From Impatiens glandulifera (taxonomy: Eukaryota; Streptophyta; Magnoliopsida; Ericales; Balsaminaceae): a stretch of 64,000 nucleotides of DNA. Both the position numbers and the translations under genes were made by a program. The notes beneath the pieces are model-generated. The model made no database searches. It was given only the letters and a program-made list of their open reading frames with translations, and was not told where the DNA came from. Location: NCBI RefSeq assembly GCF_907164915.1, contig NC_061869.1, forward strand, positions 44,389,771 through 44,453,770, read 5' to 3'. The first letter of the stretch is position 1. Each line of letters begins with the position of its first letter. This document shows positions 47,362 to 56,648 of the stretch, piece by piece.

Positions 47362-49211
47362 GGTTGATTAGTCCCTTTGGGATCCAGACTTGAATAAGTC
47401 GGATCACTTTCCCGGTATCTGTTCTTATAATGTTTTGCTTAACTTCTTGACCATTGCTCAAGAATGCCTTATGTTGTGGTGATGAGTTTCTTTGAGACCG
47501 AGATTTACTCATTTTATTTTGTTTCCGGTTGGCTTTCTTTCTCTCAGGATGAAGCCAGTTTTCTGATTCAGTCGGACTTACATATTTTAGTTCTTCTTCC
47601 GGTTTTAAATCATTTTCGGTTGTTGAACTCTTGACAAATCTTATGAATGGAAGATTGTCTTTCGTGAGTTTCATCTCGTTCGGTTGTTTTGATTCGTTTT
47701 GTTTTTTTGGTTCGTAGTCGATACCGAATCTACATTTATGATGTCTTTTATAATTGCACATTTGTTTTACGGCTTGACGAGATCTATCCCACGCAGCCGT
47801 AACATACAGTGCTTGTTCATCGGTTTTAGTTACCGGTTGAACTATCTCCTTATTATCTAAGGATAGTTCATCCGGTTAATACATTGCGGTTTCACATGTT
47901 TTAACAACGATACTACTTGACTCTACGGTTTTAGGTTCTACCAGAGTAGGTATGTATTCAGATATGTTTCTGAACTCAGCGACCATTTCGTTGAGTGCAG
48001 AAATCAAATCTTCCTTAGAGAACTCATCATAAGAGAAATCAAATACCTCTTCGTCGTTTGCCATGAAACAGGTTACCCTTTCTTCATTATCTTCATTGTC
48101 GGAATACGCCCACTCGCTTCCACCGTCGGATGTACTGAGTGCTTTCTGAATCTCCTTCCCTTCGTCAGCATTTTGATCGTCGTTTCTCCGGTAGTCATTC
48201 CGTTGGTTGTCATTTCTCCGGTAGTTGTTCCCTTGTTAATTGTTACCCTAGTACCGGTTGCCTTGATAGTTGTTTCCTTGATAGTTGCCTTGATAGTTGC
48301 CTTCCGGTTTTCTGTCGTCTCTCCTCGGTTTTCTGCATTCTGACCCGAAATGTCCAAAACCGTCATAGTTATAACATCTTTTATTTGATTTAGCTACATA
48401 ATTATAATTTAAATCGTTGTTAGATGGTGGCTGGCTCTTCTTAATTAATCTCCCAAATTTCTGAGCTAGCATCGCCATCACATCTTCACTGATCTGATCA
48501 GCGTTTTTGACTGGAGCCGGAACGGTTGATACTTGGACCGCCGGTTCCACCGATGTAACTAAAGCTCTGGTTGCGGTTGACGTGGATGCTTCATCTTCAA
48601 TCCGAGACTTAATCTCAAACTCGTAGGCTTTTAGATCCTCAAACACGTCATGCAATTTCATCTGCCCGAGGGTGCTTGATTCCCTCATCACCATGGTCTT
48701 AATATCCCATGTGCTCGGCAGTGATCTTAAGGCTTTGATGATTACTTCTCGGTTTTCGTACTTCTTTCCGAGTGTTTGAAGCTCGTTGACCACACTGGTG
48801 AACCGGTTACTGAATTCCTTCATATTTTCCCCCGGTTTTTATCCTGATGTTTTCATATTTCTGTGTAGCCACCAAGATTTTGTTCTCCTTTGTTCTTTCG
48901 TTTCCTTCATGGATCTGAATGATCGTTTCCCAGGCTTCCTTTGCATTATTGCAGTCTGATATCTTGTTCAAGGTGTTATCATCTATAGCCTTATAGATGT
49001 GCCTCATTCAATGGTTGTTCAGGTTACTCCGTCTTCGATCTTTATTTGTCCATTCGTCTAACTCCTTGTTGATCTTGATTGGCCCCTCTTTCAGGACTCG
49101 ATTCATCTCATCATCTAGAGTGATCAGATGTAGATACATCTGTTTCTTCCAACTGCTAAACGCTTCACTGTTTAGCATTGGCGGCTTGTCGTTGTGGGTC
49201 ATGCTTCCCAT
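47348..49211 (-). pseudogene. COP3 gag with full-length layout, zinc knuckle mutated
   Basis: ATG at 49211 (MGSMTHNDKPPMLNSEAF). A copia capsid-like UBN2 region follows (WKKQMYLHLITLD, VLKEGPIKINKE, AKEAWETIIQIHEG, MKEFSNRFTSVVNELQ, IIKALRSLPSTWD). The knuckle reads CYNYDGFGHFGSEC, where the second Cys is Tyr (TAT for TGT). Next come Asn/Gln/Gly repeats (EGNYQGNYQGNNYQGN), an acidic spacer and FSYDEFSKEDLISALNEM. Breaks: TGA at 49008, one-base shift near 48815, TAG and TAA in the Gln-rich stretch (CAG and CAA positions) and TAA at 47876. It ends WIPKGLINHGPN-stop, and pol begins in the +1 frame overlapping that stop. Confidence 0.88.
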
Positions 49212-49242
49212 CTTTTTCGGTTGCTTGAGTGCTAAGAACCTC

Positions 49243-49254
49243 GCTCTGATACCA
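49243..49254 (-). other. COP3 primer-binding site, tRNA-iMet type
   Basis: Minus strand TGGTATCAGAGC, two bases from the end of the 5' LTR (CGATCCTAACA). Confidence 0.95.
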
Positions 49255-49256
49255 CT

Positions 49257-50307
49257 TGTTAGGATCGGGGACGCCCTTGGAGGACTGGGGTGTTTCCGGT
49301 TTCTGGAAGGGTGGCCGCTTACAACACACACAACACTTTGGTGATAGCCCGGTTAGAGACTATAACCGTTCTCAGCACTTCGCAAACTGTCACAGACTCT
49401 TGAACTGGGTTCAAGGGCAGAAATGTCTGTTTCAGTCTGAAGCAACGTATGCGACTTAGATTATGTTTAGAAGGAGTCGGTTTTAGAAATATGAGTGGAC
49501 CGGTTTTTGATCTAAGGAGTAAGATTGTTTTTGGTTAGGTTAAGTGAGTAAGTAGTAAATGAAGGAAATAACACGAGACAAGATTTTTTATGGATGTTCG
49601 GAGCAAACCCTCCTACGACACCCTTCTTCTCAGGTTATGAGAAGGATCTCCACTAAATTTCAAAGTCACAACAATTACAAAGACGGTCGAGCCCAACTCG
49701 CTACTCGCCGGTTACACCAATTCCCTCTTGATGTAATACACAAATACAACACAAACACACAAAGCTTCCGGTTAATGACACAACGATTTTGGATCGCGCG
49801 TAAGATTTCTTTATTTCTCTAAGATTTTCGTAAACACTTGGAAAGCATGCAGACACCTCTGAGTATAAGATGACGTAACCGGTTTTCAGATTCGAACACG
49901 TGTCAGGCATGCACCATCCGGCTGTCAAGGTCGGATCAGTAAATCATCATTGCTTTCCTCAAATGCTTCTGATCGGATCTTATCTTCTTTTATCTCTTCG
50001 AGACACGTTTATTTCGTCATATTACGTCATCTCTGCATTTTGTAGTTTCCGGGTATTTCTTACACAGTATAGTCCGACTGGAATGTAGACTTGTCTTTGC
50101 TAGCCGGTCTCTCGAAGGAGTTTGAAAACCGGTTCCTCTGATCTTGAATTGATCACTTGGAACTGGATTTCTTTGAAGTGTTCTTCAGCTGGTTTAGGAG
50201 GCTCCAGCCGGTTTGTGCAATTCGATCTGTTCCTGCACATAGAAGTTATTAGTTGTTTAGTTTTTCTGGCCGGTTCCAAAAATTAACTTTACTTAATTTT
50301 TCTATCA
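49257..50307 (-). repeat. COP3 5' LTR, core promoter deleted
   Basis: 1051 bp. By comparison with the 3' LTR about 144 bp are missing at 49832 (junction TTCGTAA|ACACTTGG). The lost stretch corresponds to 36955-37098 and includes the TATA box and CCCAACGGTTA. Confidence 0.92.
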
Positions 50308-50312
50308 TATAA

Positions 50313-50417
50313 CATATTGTCTCAATACACTTGTATCGAAACTCATAAATTATTTCATCATCAAAATATCAGTGGTTAAATTATTTCAACACTTAGTCGA
50401 AATAATTTGACCCAACA
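50313..50417 (-). repeat. COP2 3' LTR, terminal part after COP3 insertion
   Basis: Plus strand CATATTGTCTCAATACAC...TTTGACCCAACA, identical in layout to 58558-58662. The TATAA at 50308-50312 is the duplicated target site. Confidence 0.95.
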
Positions 50418-50432
50418 ATTTCCCCCTTTTTG
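50418..50432 (-). other. COP2 polypurine tract
   Basis: Minus strand AAAAAGGGGGAAAT abutting the 3' LTR start. Confidence 0.85.
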
Positions 50433-50763
50433 ATGAAGAAATTGCAGACATGCATACCTATATCAAAACATGCATTCATCAAATAAATAAACAAACACGC
50501 AAGTAATCATTCAAGAATATCCAAATTAATCACATGTGAGTGTTTTAAGAAGAAACACTCAAAACATTGTTCCATGTAACCAAGATAAGTTTACCAACAA
50601 CATCATGAAAACATTCAAAATAACTTCAAAAAAACATTTAAGCACTTCTTCTTCTTCTTGGTCATGATTTCTGGAAAGGATAGACTTCAACCTAAGAGAT
50701 CTCTAAGACTGCAGTTAGAGGGGAGTTGGAGTCTTCACTTTTCCTTTTCTTAGACTTAAGCGT

Positions 50764-51442
50764 TTACACCCTTTGAATGTAATCTACCAGTTTCTGGTAG
50801 TTCAGGATCTTAGAAGGAAGGGGAAAACTCTTACCGGGTTCGTTCAGATGATGACAGAGAAAAGAGCTGAGAGGACTATCAAAGCCGAAAATCTTCTTCC
50901 TAGCGACAACCATTCTGACAAGATTCTCGAAGAGGACGCTTGTCCACTTCACCGGAACACCCCTGGTGATAGCCACCATTATCTGAAAGACCTTCATACA
51001 GTACTTGTAGGAAGTTTATTTAGACAAAACTGATTTTGATATGATATCGCTTAAGAGAGCATATTCAACCTTCAGGAGGTTTTTCTTTCCATGAATATCT
51101 ACTTCAGGGGAAGACTTTCATCATCGTAATCATTAGATTAGGAGGAGTGGTTGAGAAATCATCAATACCTTCTTTTTGGAGATGAAAAAATTCACCAAAA
51201 GAATCTTCTGTGATCTAGACCATCTGGCCCATTACGGCTCCATCAATAACACTATCTTGATAGAAGCTAGCGGTTTCGAAGAATTCGTTGACTTGCTGTT
51301 CATGATAGGTTTCATGAGGGGTGAGGAATCTTATCAGTCCAGAAGCTTTTAGCGATTCGAACATCCTATGCATGCCCGAAGATTGAAGAGTGGATACGGA
51401 TTGAAATTCCACTTGAATCGATTTTGGTTGGAAGGGCAGCAT
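50764..51442 (-). pseudogene. COP2 accessory ORF, single copy with in-frame TAG and frameshift
   Basis: ATG at 51442 (MLPFQPKSIQVEF). Motifs: MHRMFESLKASGLIRFL, QQVNEFFETASFYQD, then TAG at 51215 directly before ITEDSFGEFF. The second half is in another frame after a small deletion near 51105: MKVFQIMVAITRGVPVKWTS, VLFENLVRMV, IFGFDSPLSSFLCHHL. It is closest to COP1's copy. No TATA box as clear as those of COP3 a-c is seen upstream. Confidence 0.72.
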
Positions 51443-51834
51443 TATGATTTCATGAACAAGAGTTTGAGTGATTCGACTTCTAAAGAGAGAAAGAGGTATT
51501 TCAAGGATCTTCTATCTTTTAGTGTGAATGAACCTATTAATATCGGGGTCTTAATCATGAAGAAGAAAACTAATGATTGTTTCTACCGTCAAGAATTTCA
51601 AAAGACAGTTCCCAATAGACACATCATTTAATGTTAGCATGAAACAGAACGTTTAATACTAAGTGTACAAGCAAAAGTTGTAAGAAATATTTGTCATTTC
51701 TTGCATATTGAGAGACACGTGTCTTCAATTCTTTTGAGAAATGACTGATTTATTTTTCGGCGGGAAAGAAGACTTAAACAGTAATCATTAAAAGACAACT
51801 GTCCGAAAAGCCAGAAGATGAAGAGTCTAATTAC

Positions 51835-52130
51835 ACCAGTAGTTAGACGTTTTATTTTCCTTTTCACATTTTCAACTTCTTTTTGAAAATCAGTCTATTA
51901 GACGTGTGCGTCTAATTATGCTATAACAACACGTGAGACACGCGTGTCTGATTAGACGTGAGCATCCTCTTGCTCATGACGTAAAAACGTCTAACGTCTA
52001 TTAGACGTGTCCGTCTATTAGACGCATCCGTCTAACCAAGCAGGTTAAAATAACCAAGACAATGATTTCATATGAGGATGAAATTGCTAAGGTAGATTTT
52101 CGTCTAAGTAGCTGTGTTTCTCAAACACTG
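51835..52130. repeat. AGACGT/ACGTCT palindromic motifs between accessory ORF and pol, COP2
   Basis: Same arrangement as in COP1 at 28120-28370, with TATTAGACGTGTGCGTCTAA and TTAGACGCATCCGTCTAACC. Confidence 0.8.
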
Positions 52131-52223
52131 AATCCTTAGGACAAGTTGAGACCTCCGTCTTTCATATCTGTTCAGTTGCGTTTTGAACAATATGTTCCCC
52201 CTTAGTTTATGCACGTAATTACG

Positions 52224-54050
52224 TCAATCAAGATCAACAAGACCTAGCATGTTTCTAAAGTGAGAAAACTTAGCTTCCGGTAGAGGTTTAGTGAAAATGT
52301 CTGCAGTTTGTTGATCTGTAGGAACATGTTCAAGACGAATTTGCTTCTGATTGACGTGTTCTCGGATGAAATGATGCCTGATTTCAATATGTTTTGTCGG
52401 AGAATGCATAACTGGATTGTAGGAGATTGCGATAGCACTTGTGTTGTCGCAGAAAATTAGAGATTCATCAGCCTCAATCCCATAGTCTCTGAGCTGTTGT
52501 TGAATCCACAAAACTTGGGAGCAACAACTACCAGCTGCAAGATACTCTGCTTCTGCTGTAGACATGGCGACCGACGTCTGCTTCTTGCTGAACCATGTGA
52601 TCAGACGATCTCCAAGGAACTGGCAGGTTCCACTTGTGCTTTTTCTATCAATTTTGCATACTACATAATCTGAATCTGAGAAACTAATTAAATTGAAACT
52701 GGAATCCTTCAGATACCACAGTCCCACATTTTGAGTTCCCTTCAAGTATTTAAGAATACGTTTAGCAGCAGTAAAATGAGAGAGTTTAGGATCAGCCTGA
52801 AATCTGCCACAAACACCAACAACAAATTGAATGTCTAGCCTGCTAGTAGTTACATATAGCAAAGAACCGATGAGTCCTCTATATGCTGTTACATCGACAC
52901 TTTGGCCACCTTCATCTTTATCTAATTTAACTGAAGAACTCATTGGAGTAGTTGCTGCAGAATAGTTCTCAAAACCAAACTTCTTTAGCAGTTCTTTGGT
53001 GTATTTGGCCTGGTTGATGAGAGTTCCATTTTCCAGCTGACGGATTTGAAGCCCAAGGAAGAATGTAAGTTCTCCCATCATGCTCATTTCAAACCTATCC
53101 TGCATCAGCTTGGCAAATTTCTCACACAGTTTCGGGTTAGTTGACCCAAAAATAATGTCATCATCATATATCTGAACAAGTAATATGTGAGAATCTTTAG
53201 TAAATCTAATCAAGGTTTTCTCCACTGTTCCAACAACAAAATCATGATCAAACAAAAAATTGGTTAAAGTGTCATACCAAGCTCTAGGAGCTTGCTTTAG
53301 ACCATACAGTGCTTTGTTAAGCCTATAAACATGATTTGGCAAAACATGATCTACGAAACCAGGGGGTTGCTCAACATATACTTCCTCACTTAATTTTCCA
53401 TTTAAGAATGCACTTTTCACATCCATTTGAAAGACTTTAAAGTTCTTGAATGATGCATATGCTATGAAGATTCTAATTGCCTCTAGTCTTGCAACTGGTG
53501 CAAAAGACTCATCAAAATCAATACCTTCCTCTTGTTTGTATACTTGAGCAACTAAACAAGCTTTGTTTCTAATGACTAAGCCATCTTCACTAAGCTTGTT
53601 TCTAAATACCCATCTTGTTCTTATGACTGACTTGTCAGTTGGTCTAGGAGTAAGATACCACACTTTATTTCTATCAAATAGGTTTAACTCCTCTTGCATA
53701 ACATTGATCCAATCTGGATCAACTATAGCTTCACCAATCTTCTTTGGTTCAATTTGAGAAATAAATGCAGAATTAGCCATTTCATCCATCAGTTGACATC
53801 TTGTCCTTCGAGGAGAAAAAGGATTTCCGATTATCAGTTCTAGTGGATGATTTATGTTCCATCTGAAGTTGGAACCAAGGGGATTGGTCCTTTGAACCGG
53901 TGACACCGCGACATCCAAACTCTCAACTTCTTGTTGAACAGGTGTTTGTACATCTGGCTGAGCTTCAACCGGATCAGCCACATAATCAGATAGAGCCATC
54001 CGCTTGTCCAAGGTTTCTTCTTCTTCACTTACAGACTCAAGACTAGCCAC
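52224..54050 (-). CDS. COP2 reverse transcriptase and RNase H, open over 608 codons
   Basis: Starts inside the integrase-RT linker (the upstream frame is broken). RT motifs: [35 protein letters not shown], and at the active site [12 protein letters not shown], where copia elements have YVDD. RNase [39 protein letters not shown]; ends [15 protein letters not shown]. The active-site change V to D is one base (GTT to GAT) and may impair polymerisation. No stop or shift across RT and RNase H makes this the best preserved pol segment in the window. Confidence 0.9.
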   Translation of the reverse strand: MASLESVSEEEETLDKRMALSDYVADPVEAQPDVQTPVQQEVESLDVAVSPVQRTNPLGSNFRWNINHPLELIIGNPFSPRRTRCQLMDEMANSAFISQIEPKKIGEAIVDPDWINVMQEELNLFDRNKVWYLTPRPTDKSVIRTRWVFRNKLSEDGLVIRNKACLVAQVYKQEEGIDFDESFAPVARLEAIRIFIAYASFKNFKVFQMDVKSAFLNGKLSEEVYVEQPPGFVDHVLPNHVYRLNKALYGLKQAPRAWYDTLTNFLFDHDFVVGTVEKTLIRFTKDSHILLVQIYDDDIIFGSTNPKLCEKFAKLMQDRFEMSMMGELTFFLGLQIRQLENGTLINQAKYTKELLKKFGFENYSAATTPMSSSVKLDKDEGGQSVDVTAYRGLIGSLLYVTTSRLDIQFVVGVCGRFQADPKLSHFTAAKRILKYLKGTQNVGLWYLKDSSFNLISFSDSDYVVCKIDRKSTSGTCQFLGDRLITWFSKKQTSVAMSTAEAEYLAAGSCCSQVLWIQQQLRDYGIEADESLIFCDNTSAIAISYNPVMHSPTKHIEIRHHFIREHVNQKQIRLEHVPTDQQTADIFTKPLPEAKFSHFRNMLGLVDLD

Positions 54051-54179
54051 TTGCAGTCTGTCAGCAAGATCAATGGGTTCATTGGATTTGCTCTCAACAG
54101 GCTCATCAAAAACTACATGAAGGGATTCTTCAACAGTCTGTATTCTTTTGTTGTATACTCTGTAAGCCTTGCTTACTGA

Positions 54180-55390
54180 TCAGTATCCCAACATGAATCC
54201 CTCATCTTCTTTAGCATCAAAAGCGGTCAAATAAACTTTTACATTGTTATGGATAAAACATTTACACCCAAAAAATTTAAAGTAAGAAACTGTGGGAATT
54301 CTCCCATAATACAGTTCATAGGGAGTTTTCTCAAAATGTTTGTTAATTATTGACCGATTTTGTGTATAGCAAGCAGTACTAATAGCTTCCGCATAGAACC
54401 TCTGAGGAATATCTGATTCAACAAACATGGATCTCGCTGCTTCCTTCAGAGTTCTCACTCTTCTCTCAACAATGCCGTTTTGATGTGGAGTTCTGGCACT
54501 AGACAACTCGTGCCTAATTCAAGTCTCCTCAAGATAAGATGATAGGTATCTGTTAGTGAATTTAGTTCCCTGATCACTTCTGATGCATGTGATATTTAAA
54601 GATTTCTAATTCTGAATCCCTTTAAATATCCTAATCAAGTTTTCAGCAGTTTTATCTTTTTGTGGTAAAAATGTAACCCATGTAAAACGTGAAAAGTCAT
54701 CGATGACAATTAAGGCAAATCTCATTCCTCCTATACTTTTTACAGGAATTGGACCAAAAAGATCTATATGTAAAAGTTCTAGGATACGACTGGATTGTGA
54801 TTTCCCTTTACTTTTGAATGATGATCTGCCCTGTTTGCCTAACTGGCAAGCAGTACATATCTTGTCCTTTGAAAACTGAAGATTGGATAAACCAACAACT
54901 AAATTGTTTGAACAAATATTGTTGATGGTTTTAAAATTCAAATGGTTCAAACGTTTATGCCATAACCATTTCTGGTCATTTTTGGCAATCATGCACATAG
55001 GGTCAGATGTCTCTTTTTGCCAATTCATTTTATATGAGTTTCCTACTCTATTTCCAGTTAATAAAATGTTTCCATCTTGGTCTTTAACTAAACATGCATG
55101 AGTTTGAAAATCTACCGACAAACCATTATCACATAGTTGACTAATGCTGATTAAGTTATAACACAGATTGTGAACAAGTAATACATCATTAATAGTTAGG
55201 TTACCGTGGATAATCTTACCCTTACCCATGGTCTTACCCTTTTTGTTGTCAACAAATGTGATCTTGGGTCCAGAGCAGTCTGATATATCAGTGAGAAGCT
55301 GTCTGTTTCCAGTCATATGCCTGGAACATCCGCTATCAAGATACCATACCGATTCCTCCCGTCCTTCATTTATTTGTACCTACATAAATA
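54180..55390 (-). pseudogene. COP2 protease and integrase part of pol (two or more stops)
   Basis: The protease reads WYLDSGCSRHMTGN with D-S-G intact. WLWHKRLNHLNFKTI is intact, as is the zinc region CTACQLGKQGRSS. Integrase has IDLFGP, RSDQGT(K)F and QNGIVERR. Breaks: TAG for Tyr after GIQN near 54606, TGA near 54520 (probably from CGA), and a stop at 54180. The Glu in the usual GTEF phrase is Lys. Confidence 0.88.
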
Positions 55391-55418
55391 GATATTTACA
55401 ATCTTTTGGTACCCACCT

Positions 55419-56599
55419 TCAATTGGGTCCTCGATCAATCAGTCCCTTAGGAATCCATATTTGAGTTATTTTAATGGATTTCCCATTTTGAGTTGTAATT
55501 AATGCGTATGTTTTTGACTTAGCAGACGACTTTCTGCTAGCCACTGATCCTTTAATTTTTGAAGAAGATTTTCTTTTAAAACTCCTTGACTTAGTGTCAG
55601 GTTTTAAATTACCAGACTTATTAGCCTTTTCTAGCTTATTCTTAAGCCAGCTAACAGTCGGTGGAACATAAAATATTTTATTTTTGAAAGCAACTTCTTC
55701 ATGAATAGGATCAGATTCAATGTCAGTCATACTTCTTTTGATAAAGTTTATAGGCTTAAACTTATCAGTTGGAGAGATTGACTTTTTGCATGACAGATTA
55801 GGGTCATTGCTGTTATATCCCAAACCGGATCTAGATCTAGCAGGTTTCAACATGCTGATCTCATATTTGACAGCATCTCCTAATCTTGTCCATGCACTGA
55901 CAATATAGTTTAGCCTCTTATTTCAGATGAAAGAATTTGAATCTGTTCTTTGAGCATCTCAGTCTCAGATGAGATCTATGTTAAGTTTTCATTAAAGACT
56001 TTTGGTTCAGATTCTTGGTTTGGATAAAGAACAGTTGATTCATATTTAACATTCATTTCATAAAAAGAGTCAGCTAACTTTTTGTACTCCATAGCCATTT
56101 CATTGAGTGTATTAGTTAACTCCTCGTTTGTAAATTCTGGTGCAGAGATATCATTTACCTTAGATTGGTCATCTGCCATCAGACATGTTACAACTTCATT
56201 CTCTTTTTCAGCAGGAGGCTCCTCCGAATCACTGTCAGCCCATCTGGACTTGTTCTGACTGCAAATGAATGCTTTTTGGTTGTTCTTTGCTTGAGAATTC
56301 ACACCATGGATCTGGTTGAGCTTATCCCATATCTCTTTTGCAGTGGAACAAGACTTGATCTCACAAAACATATTCGTGTTGAGAGACTGGAACAAAATGT
56401 TCTTAGCAACATTATCCAGGTTGTTGGTCACCTTATCTTTAGTGGTCCACTCACTTCTTGGCTTTGAAATCTTTATGGGGCCATCGGTGATGACACTCCA
56501 CATATCATAGTCAATAGCAACCAAGTGAGCTTGCATTCTTATCATCCACAGATCGTAGTTGTCCTTTGACAGAAGAGGAATTTCATTGATGCAAGACAT
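55419..56599 (-). pseudogene. COP2 gag, zinc-knuckle region absent
   Basis: ATG at 56599 (MSCINEIPLLSKDNYDLW). The UBN2-like start (MIRMQAHLVAIDYDMW, KPRSEWTTKDK, AKEIWDKLNQIHG) is followed directly by RWADSDSEEPPAEKENEVV and the acidic CLMADDQ spacer in one continuous frame. The second capsid half, CCHC knuckle and Asn/Gln repeats present in COP3 are absent. A stop near 55976 and a frame break follow; it ends WIPKGLIDRGPN-stop. Confidence 0.85.
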
Positions 56600-56634
56600 A
56601 CATTGGGTTCTTGATGCTTGAGAATAGAAACAAG

Positions 56635-56646
56635 GCTCTGATACCA
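56635..56646 (-). other. COP2 primer-binding site, tRNA-iMet type
   Basis: Minus strand TGGTATCAGAGC, two bases from the 5' LTR end. Confidence 0.95.
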
Positions 56647-56648
56647 AT

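Larger units (their letters stand above)
36374..50307 (-). mobile_element. COP3, large Sirevirus-like Ty1-copia element with three accessory ORFs, youngest insertion
   Basis: It is bounded by TATAA (36369-36373 and 50308-50312). On the minus strand LTRs start TGATAGAAAAATT and end CGATCCTAACA. The 3' LTR is 36374-37572, the internal region 37573-49256 (about 11.7 kb) and the 5' LTR 49257-50307. It has a tRNA-iMet primer site and a multi-copy polypurine tract. Gag and pol are nearly full length but hold several single stops and one-base shifts. Between pol and the 3' LTR lie about 6 kb with three paralogous ORFs. About 8 differences occur in the first 240 LTR bases, so the insertion is relatively young. 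Confidence 0.95.

Noticed and set aside
53563..53757. Plus-strand ORFs antisense to pol, with near-identical ones at 29820-30014 and 45447-45665
   Set aside because: They recur only because they mirror a conserved RT segment; no promoter or domain of their own.
55380..55440. Small intron between gag and pol of COP2 (GTGGGTACC ... TATGTAG)
   Set aside because: The candidate is about 37 bases, too short for a plant intron, and the matching COP3 sequence is open through this part in the +1 frame.
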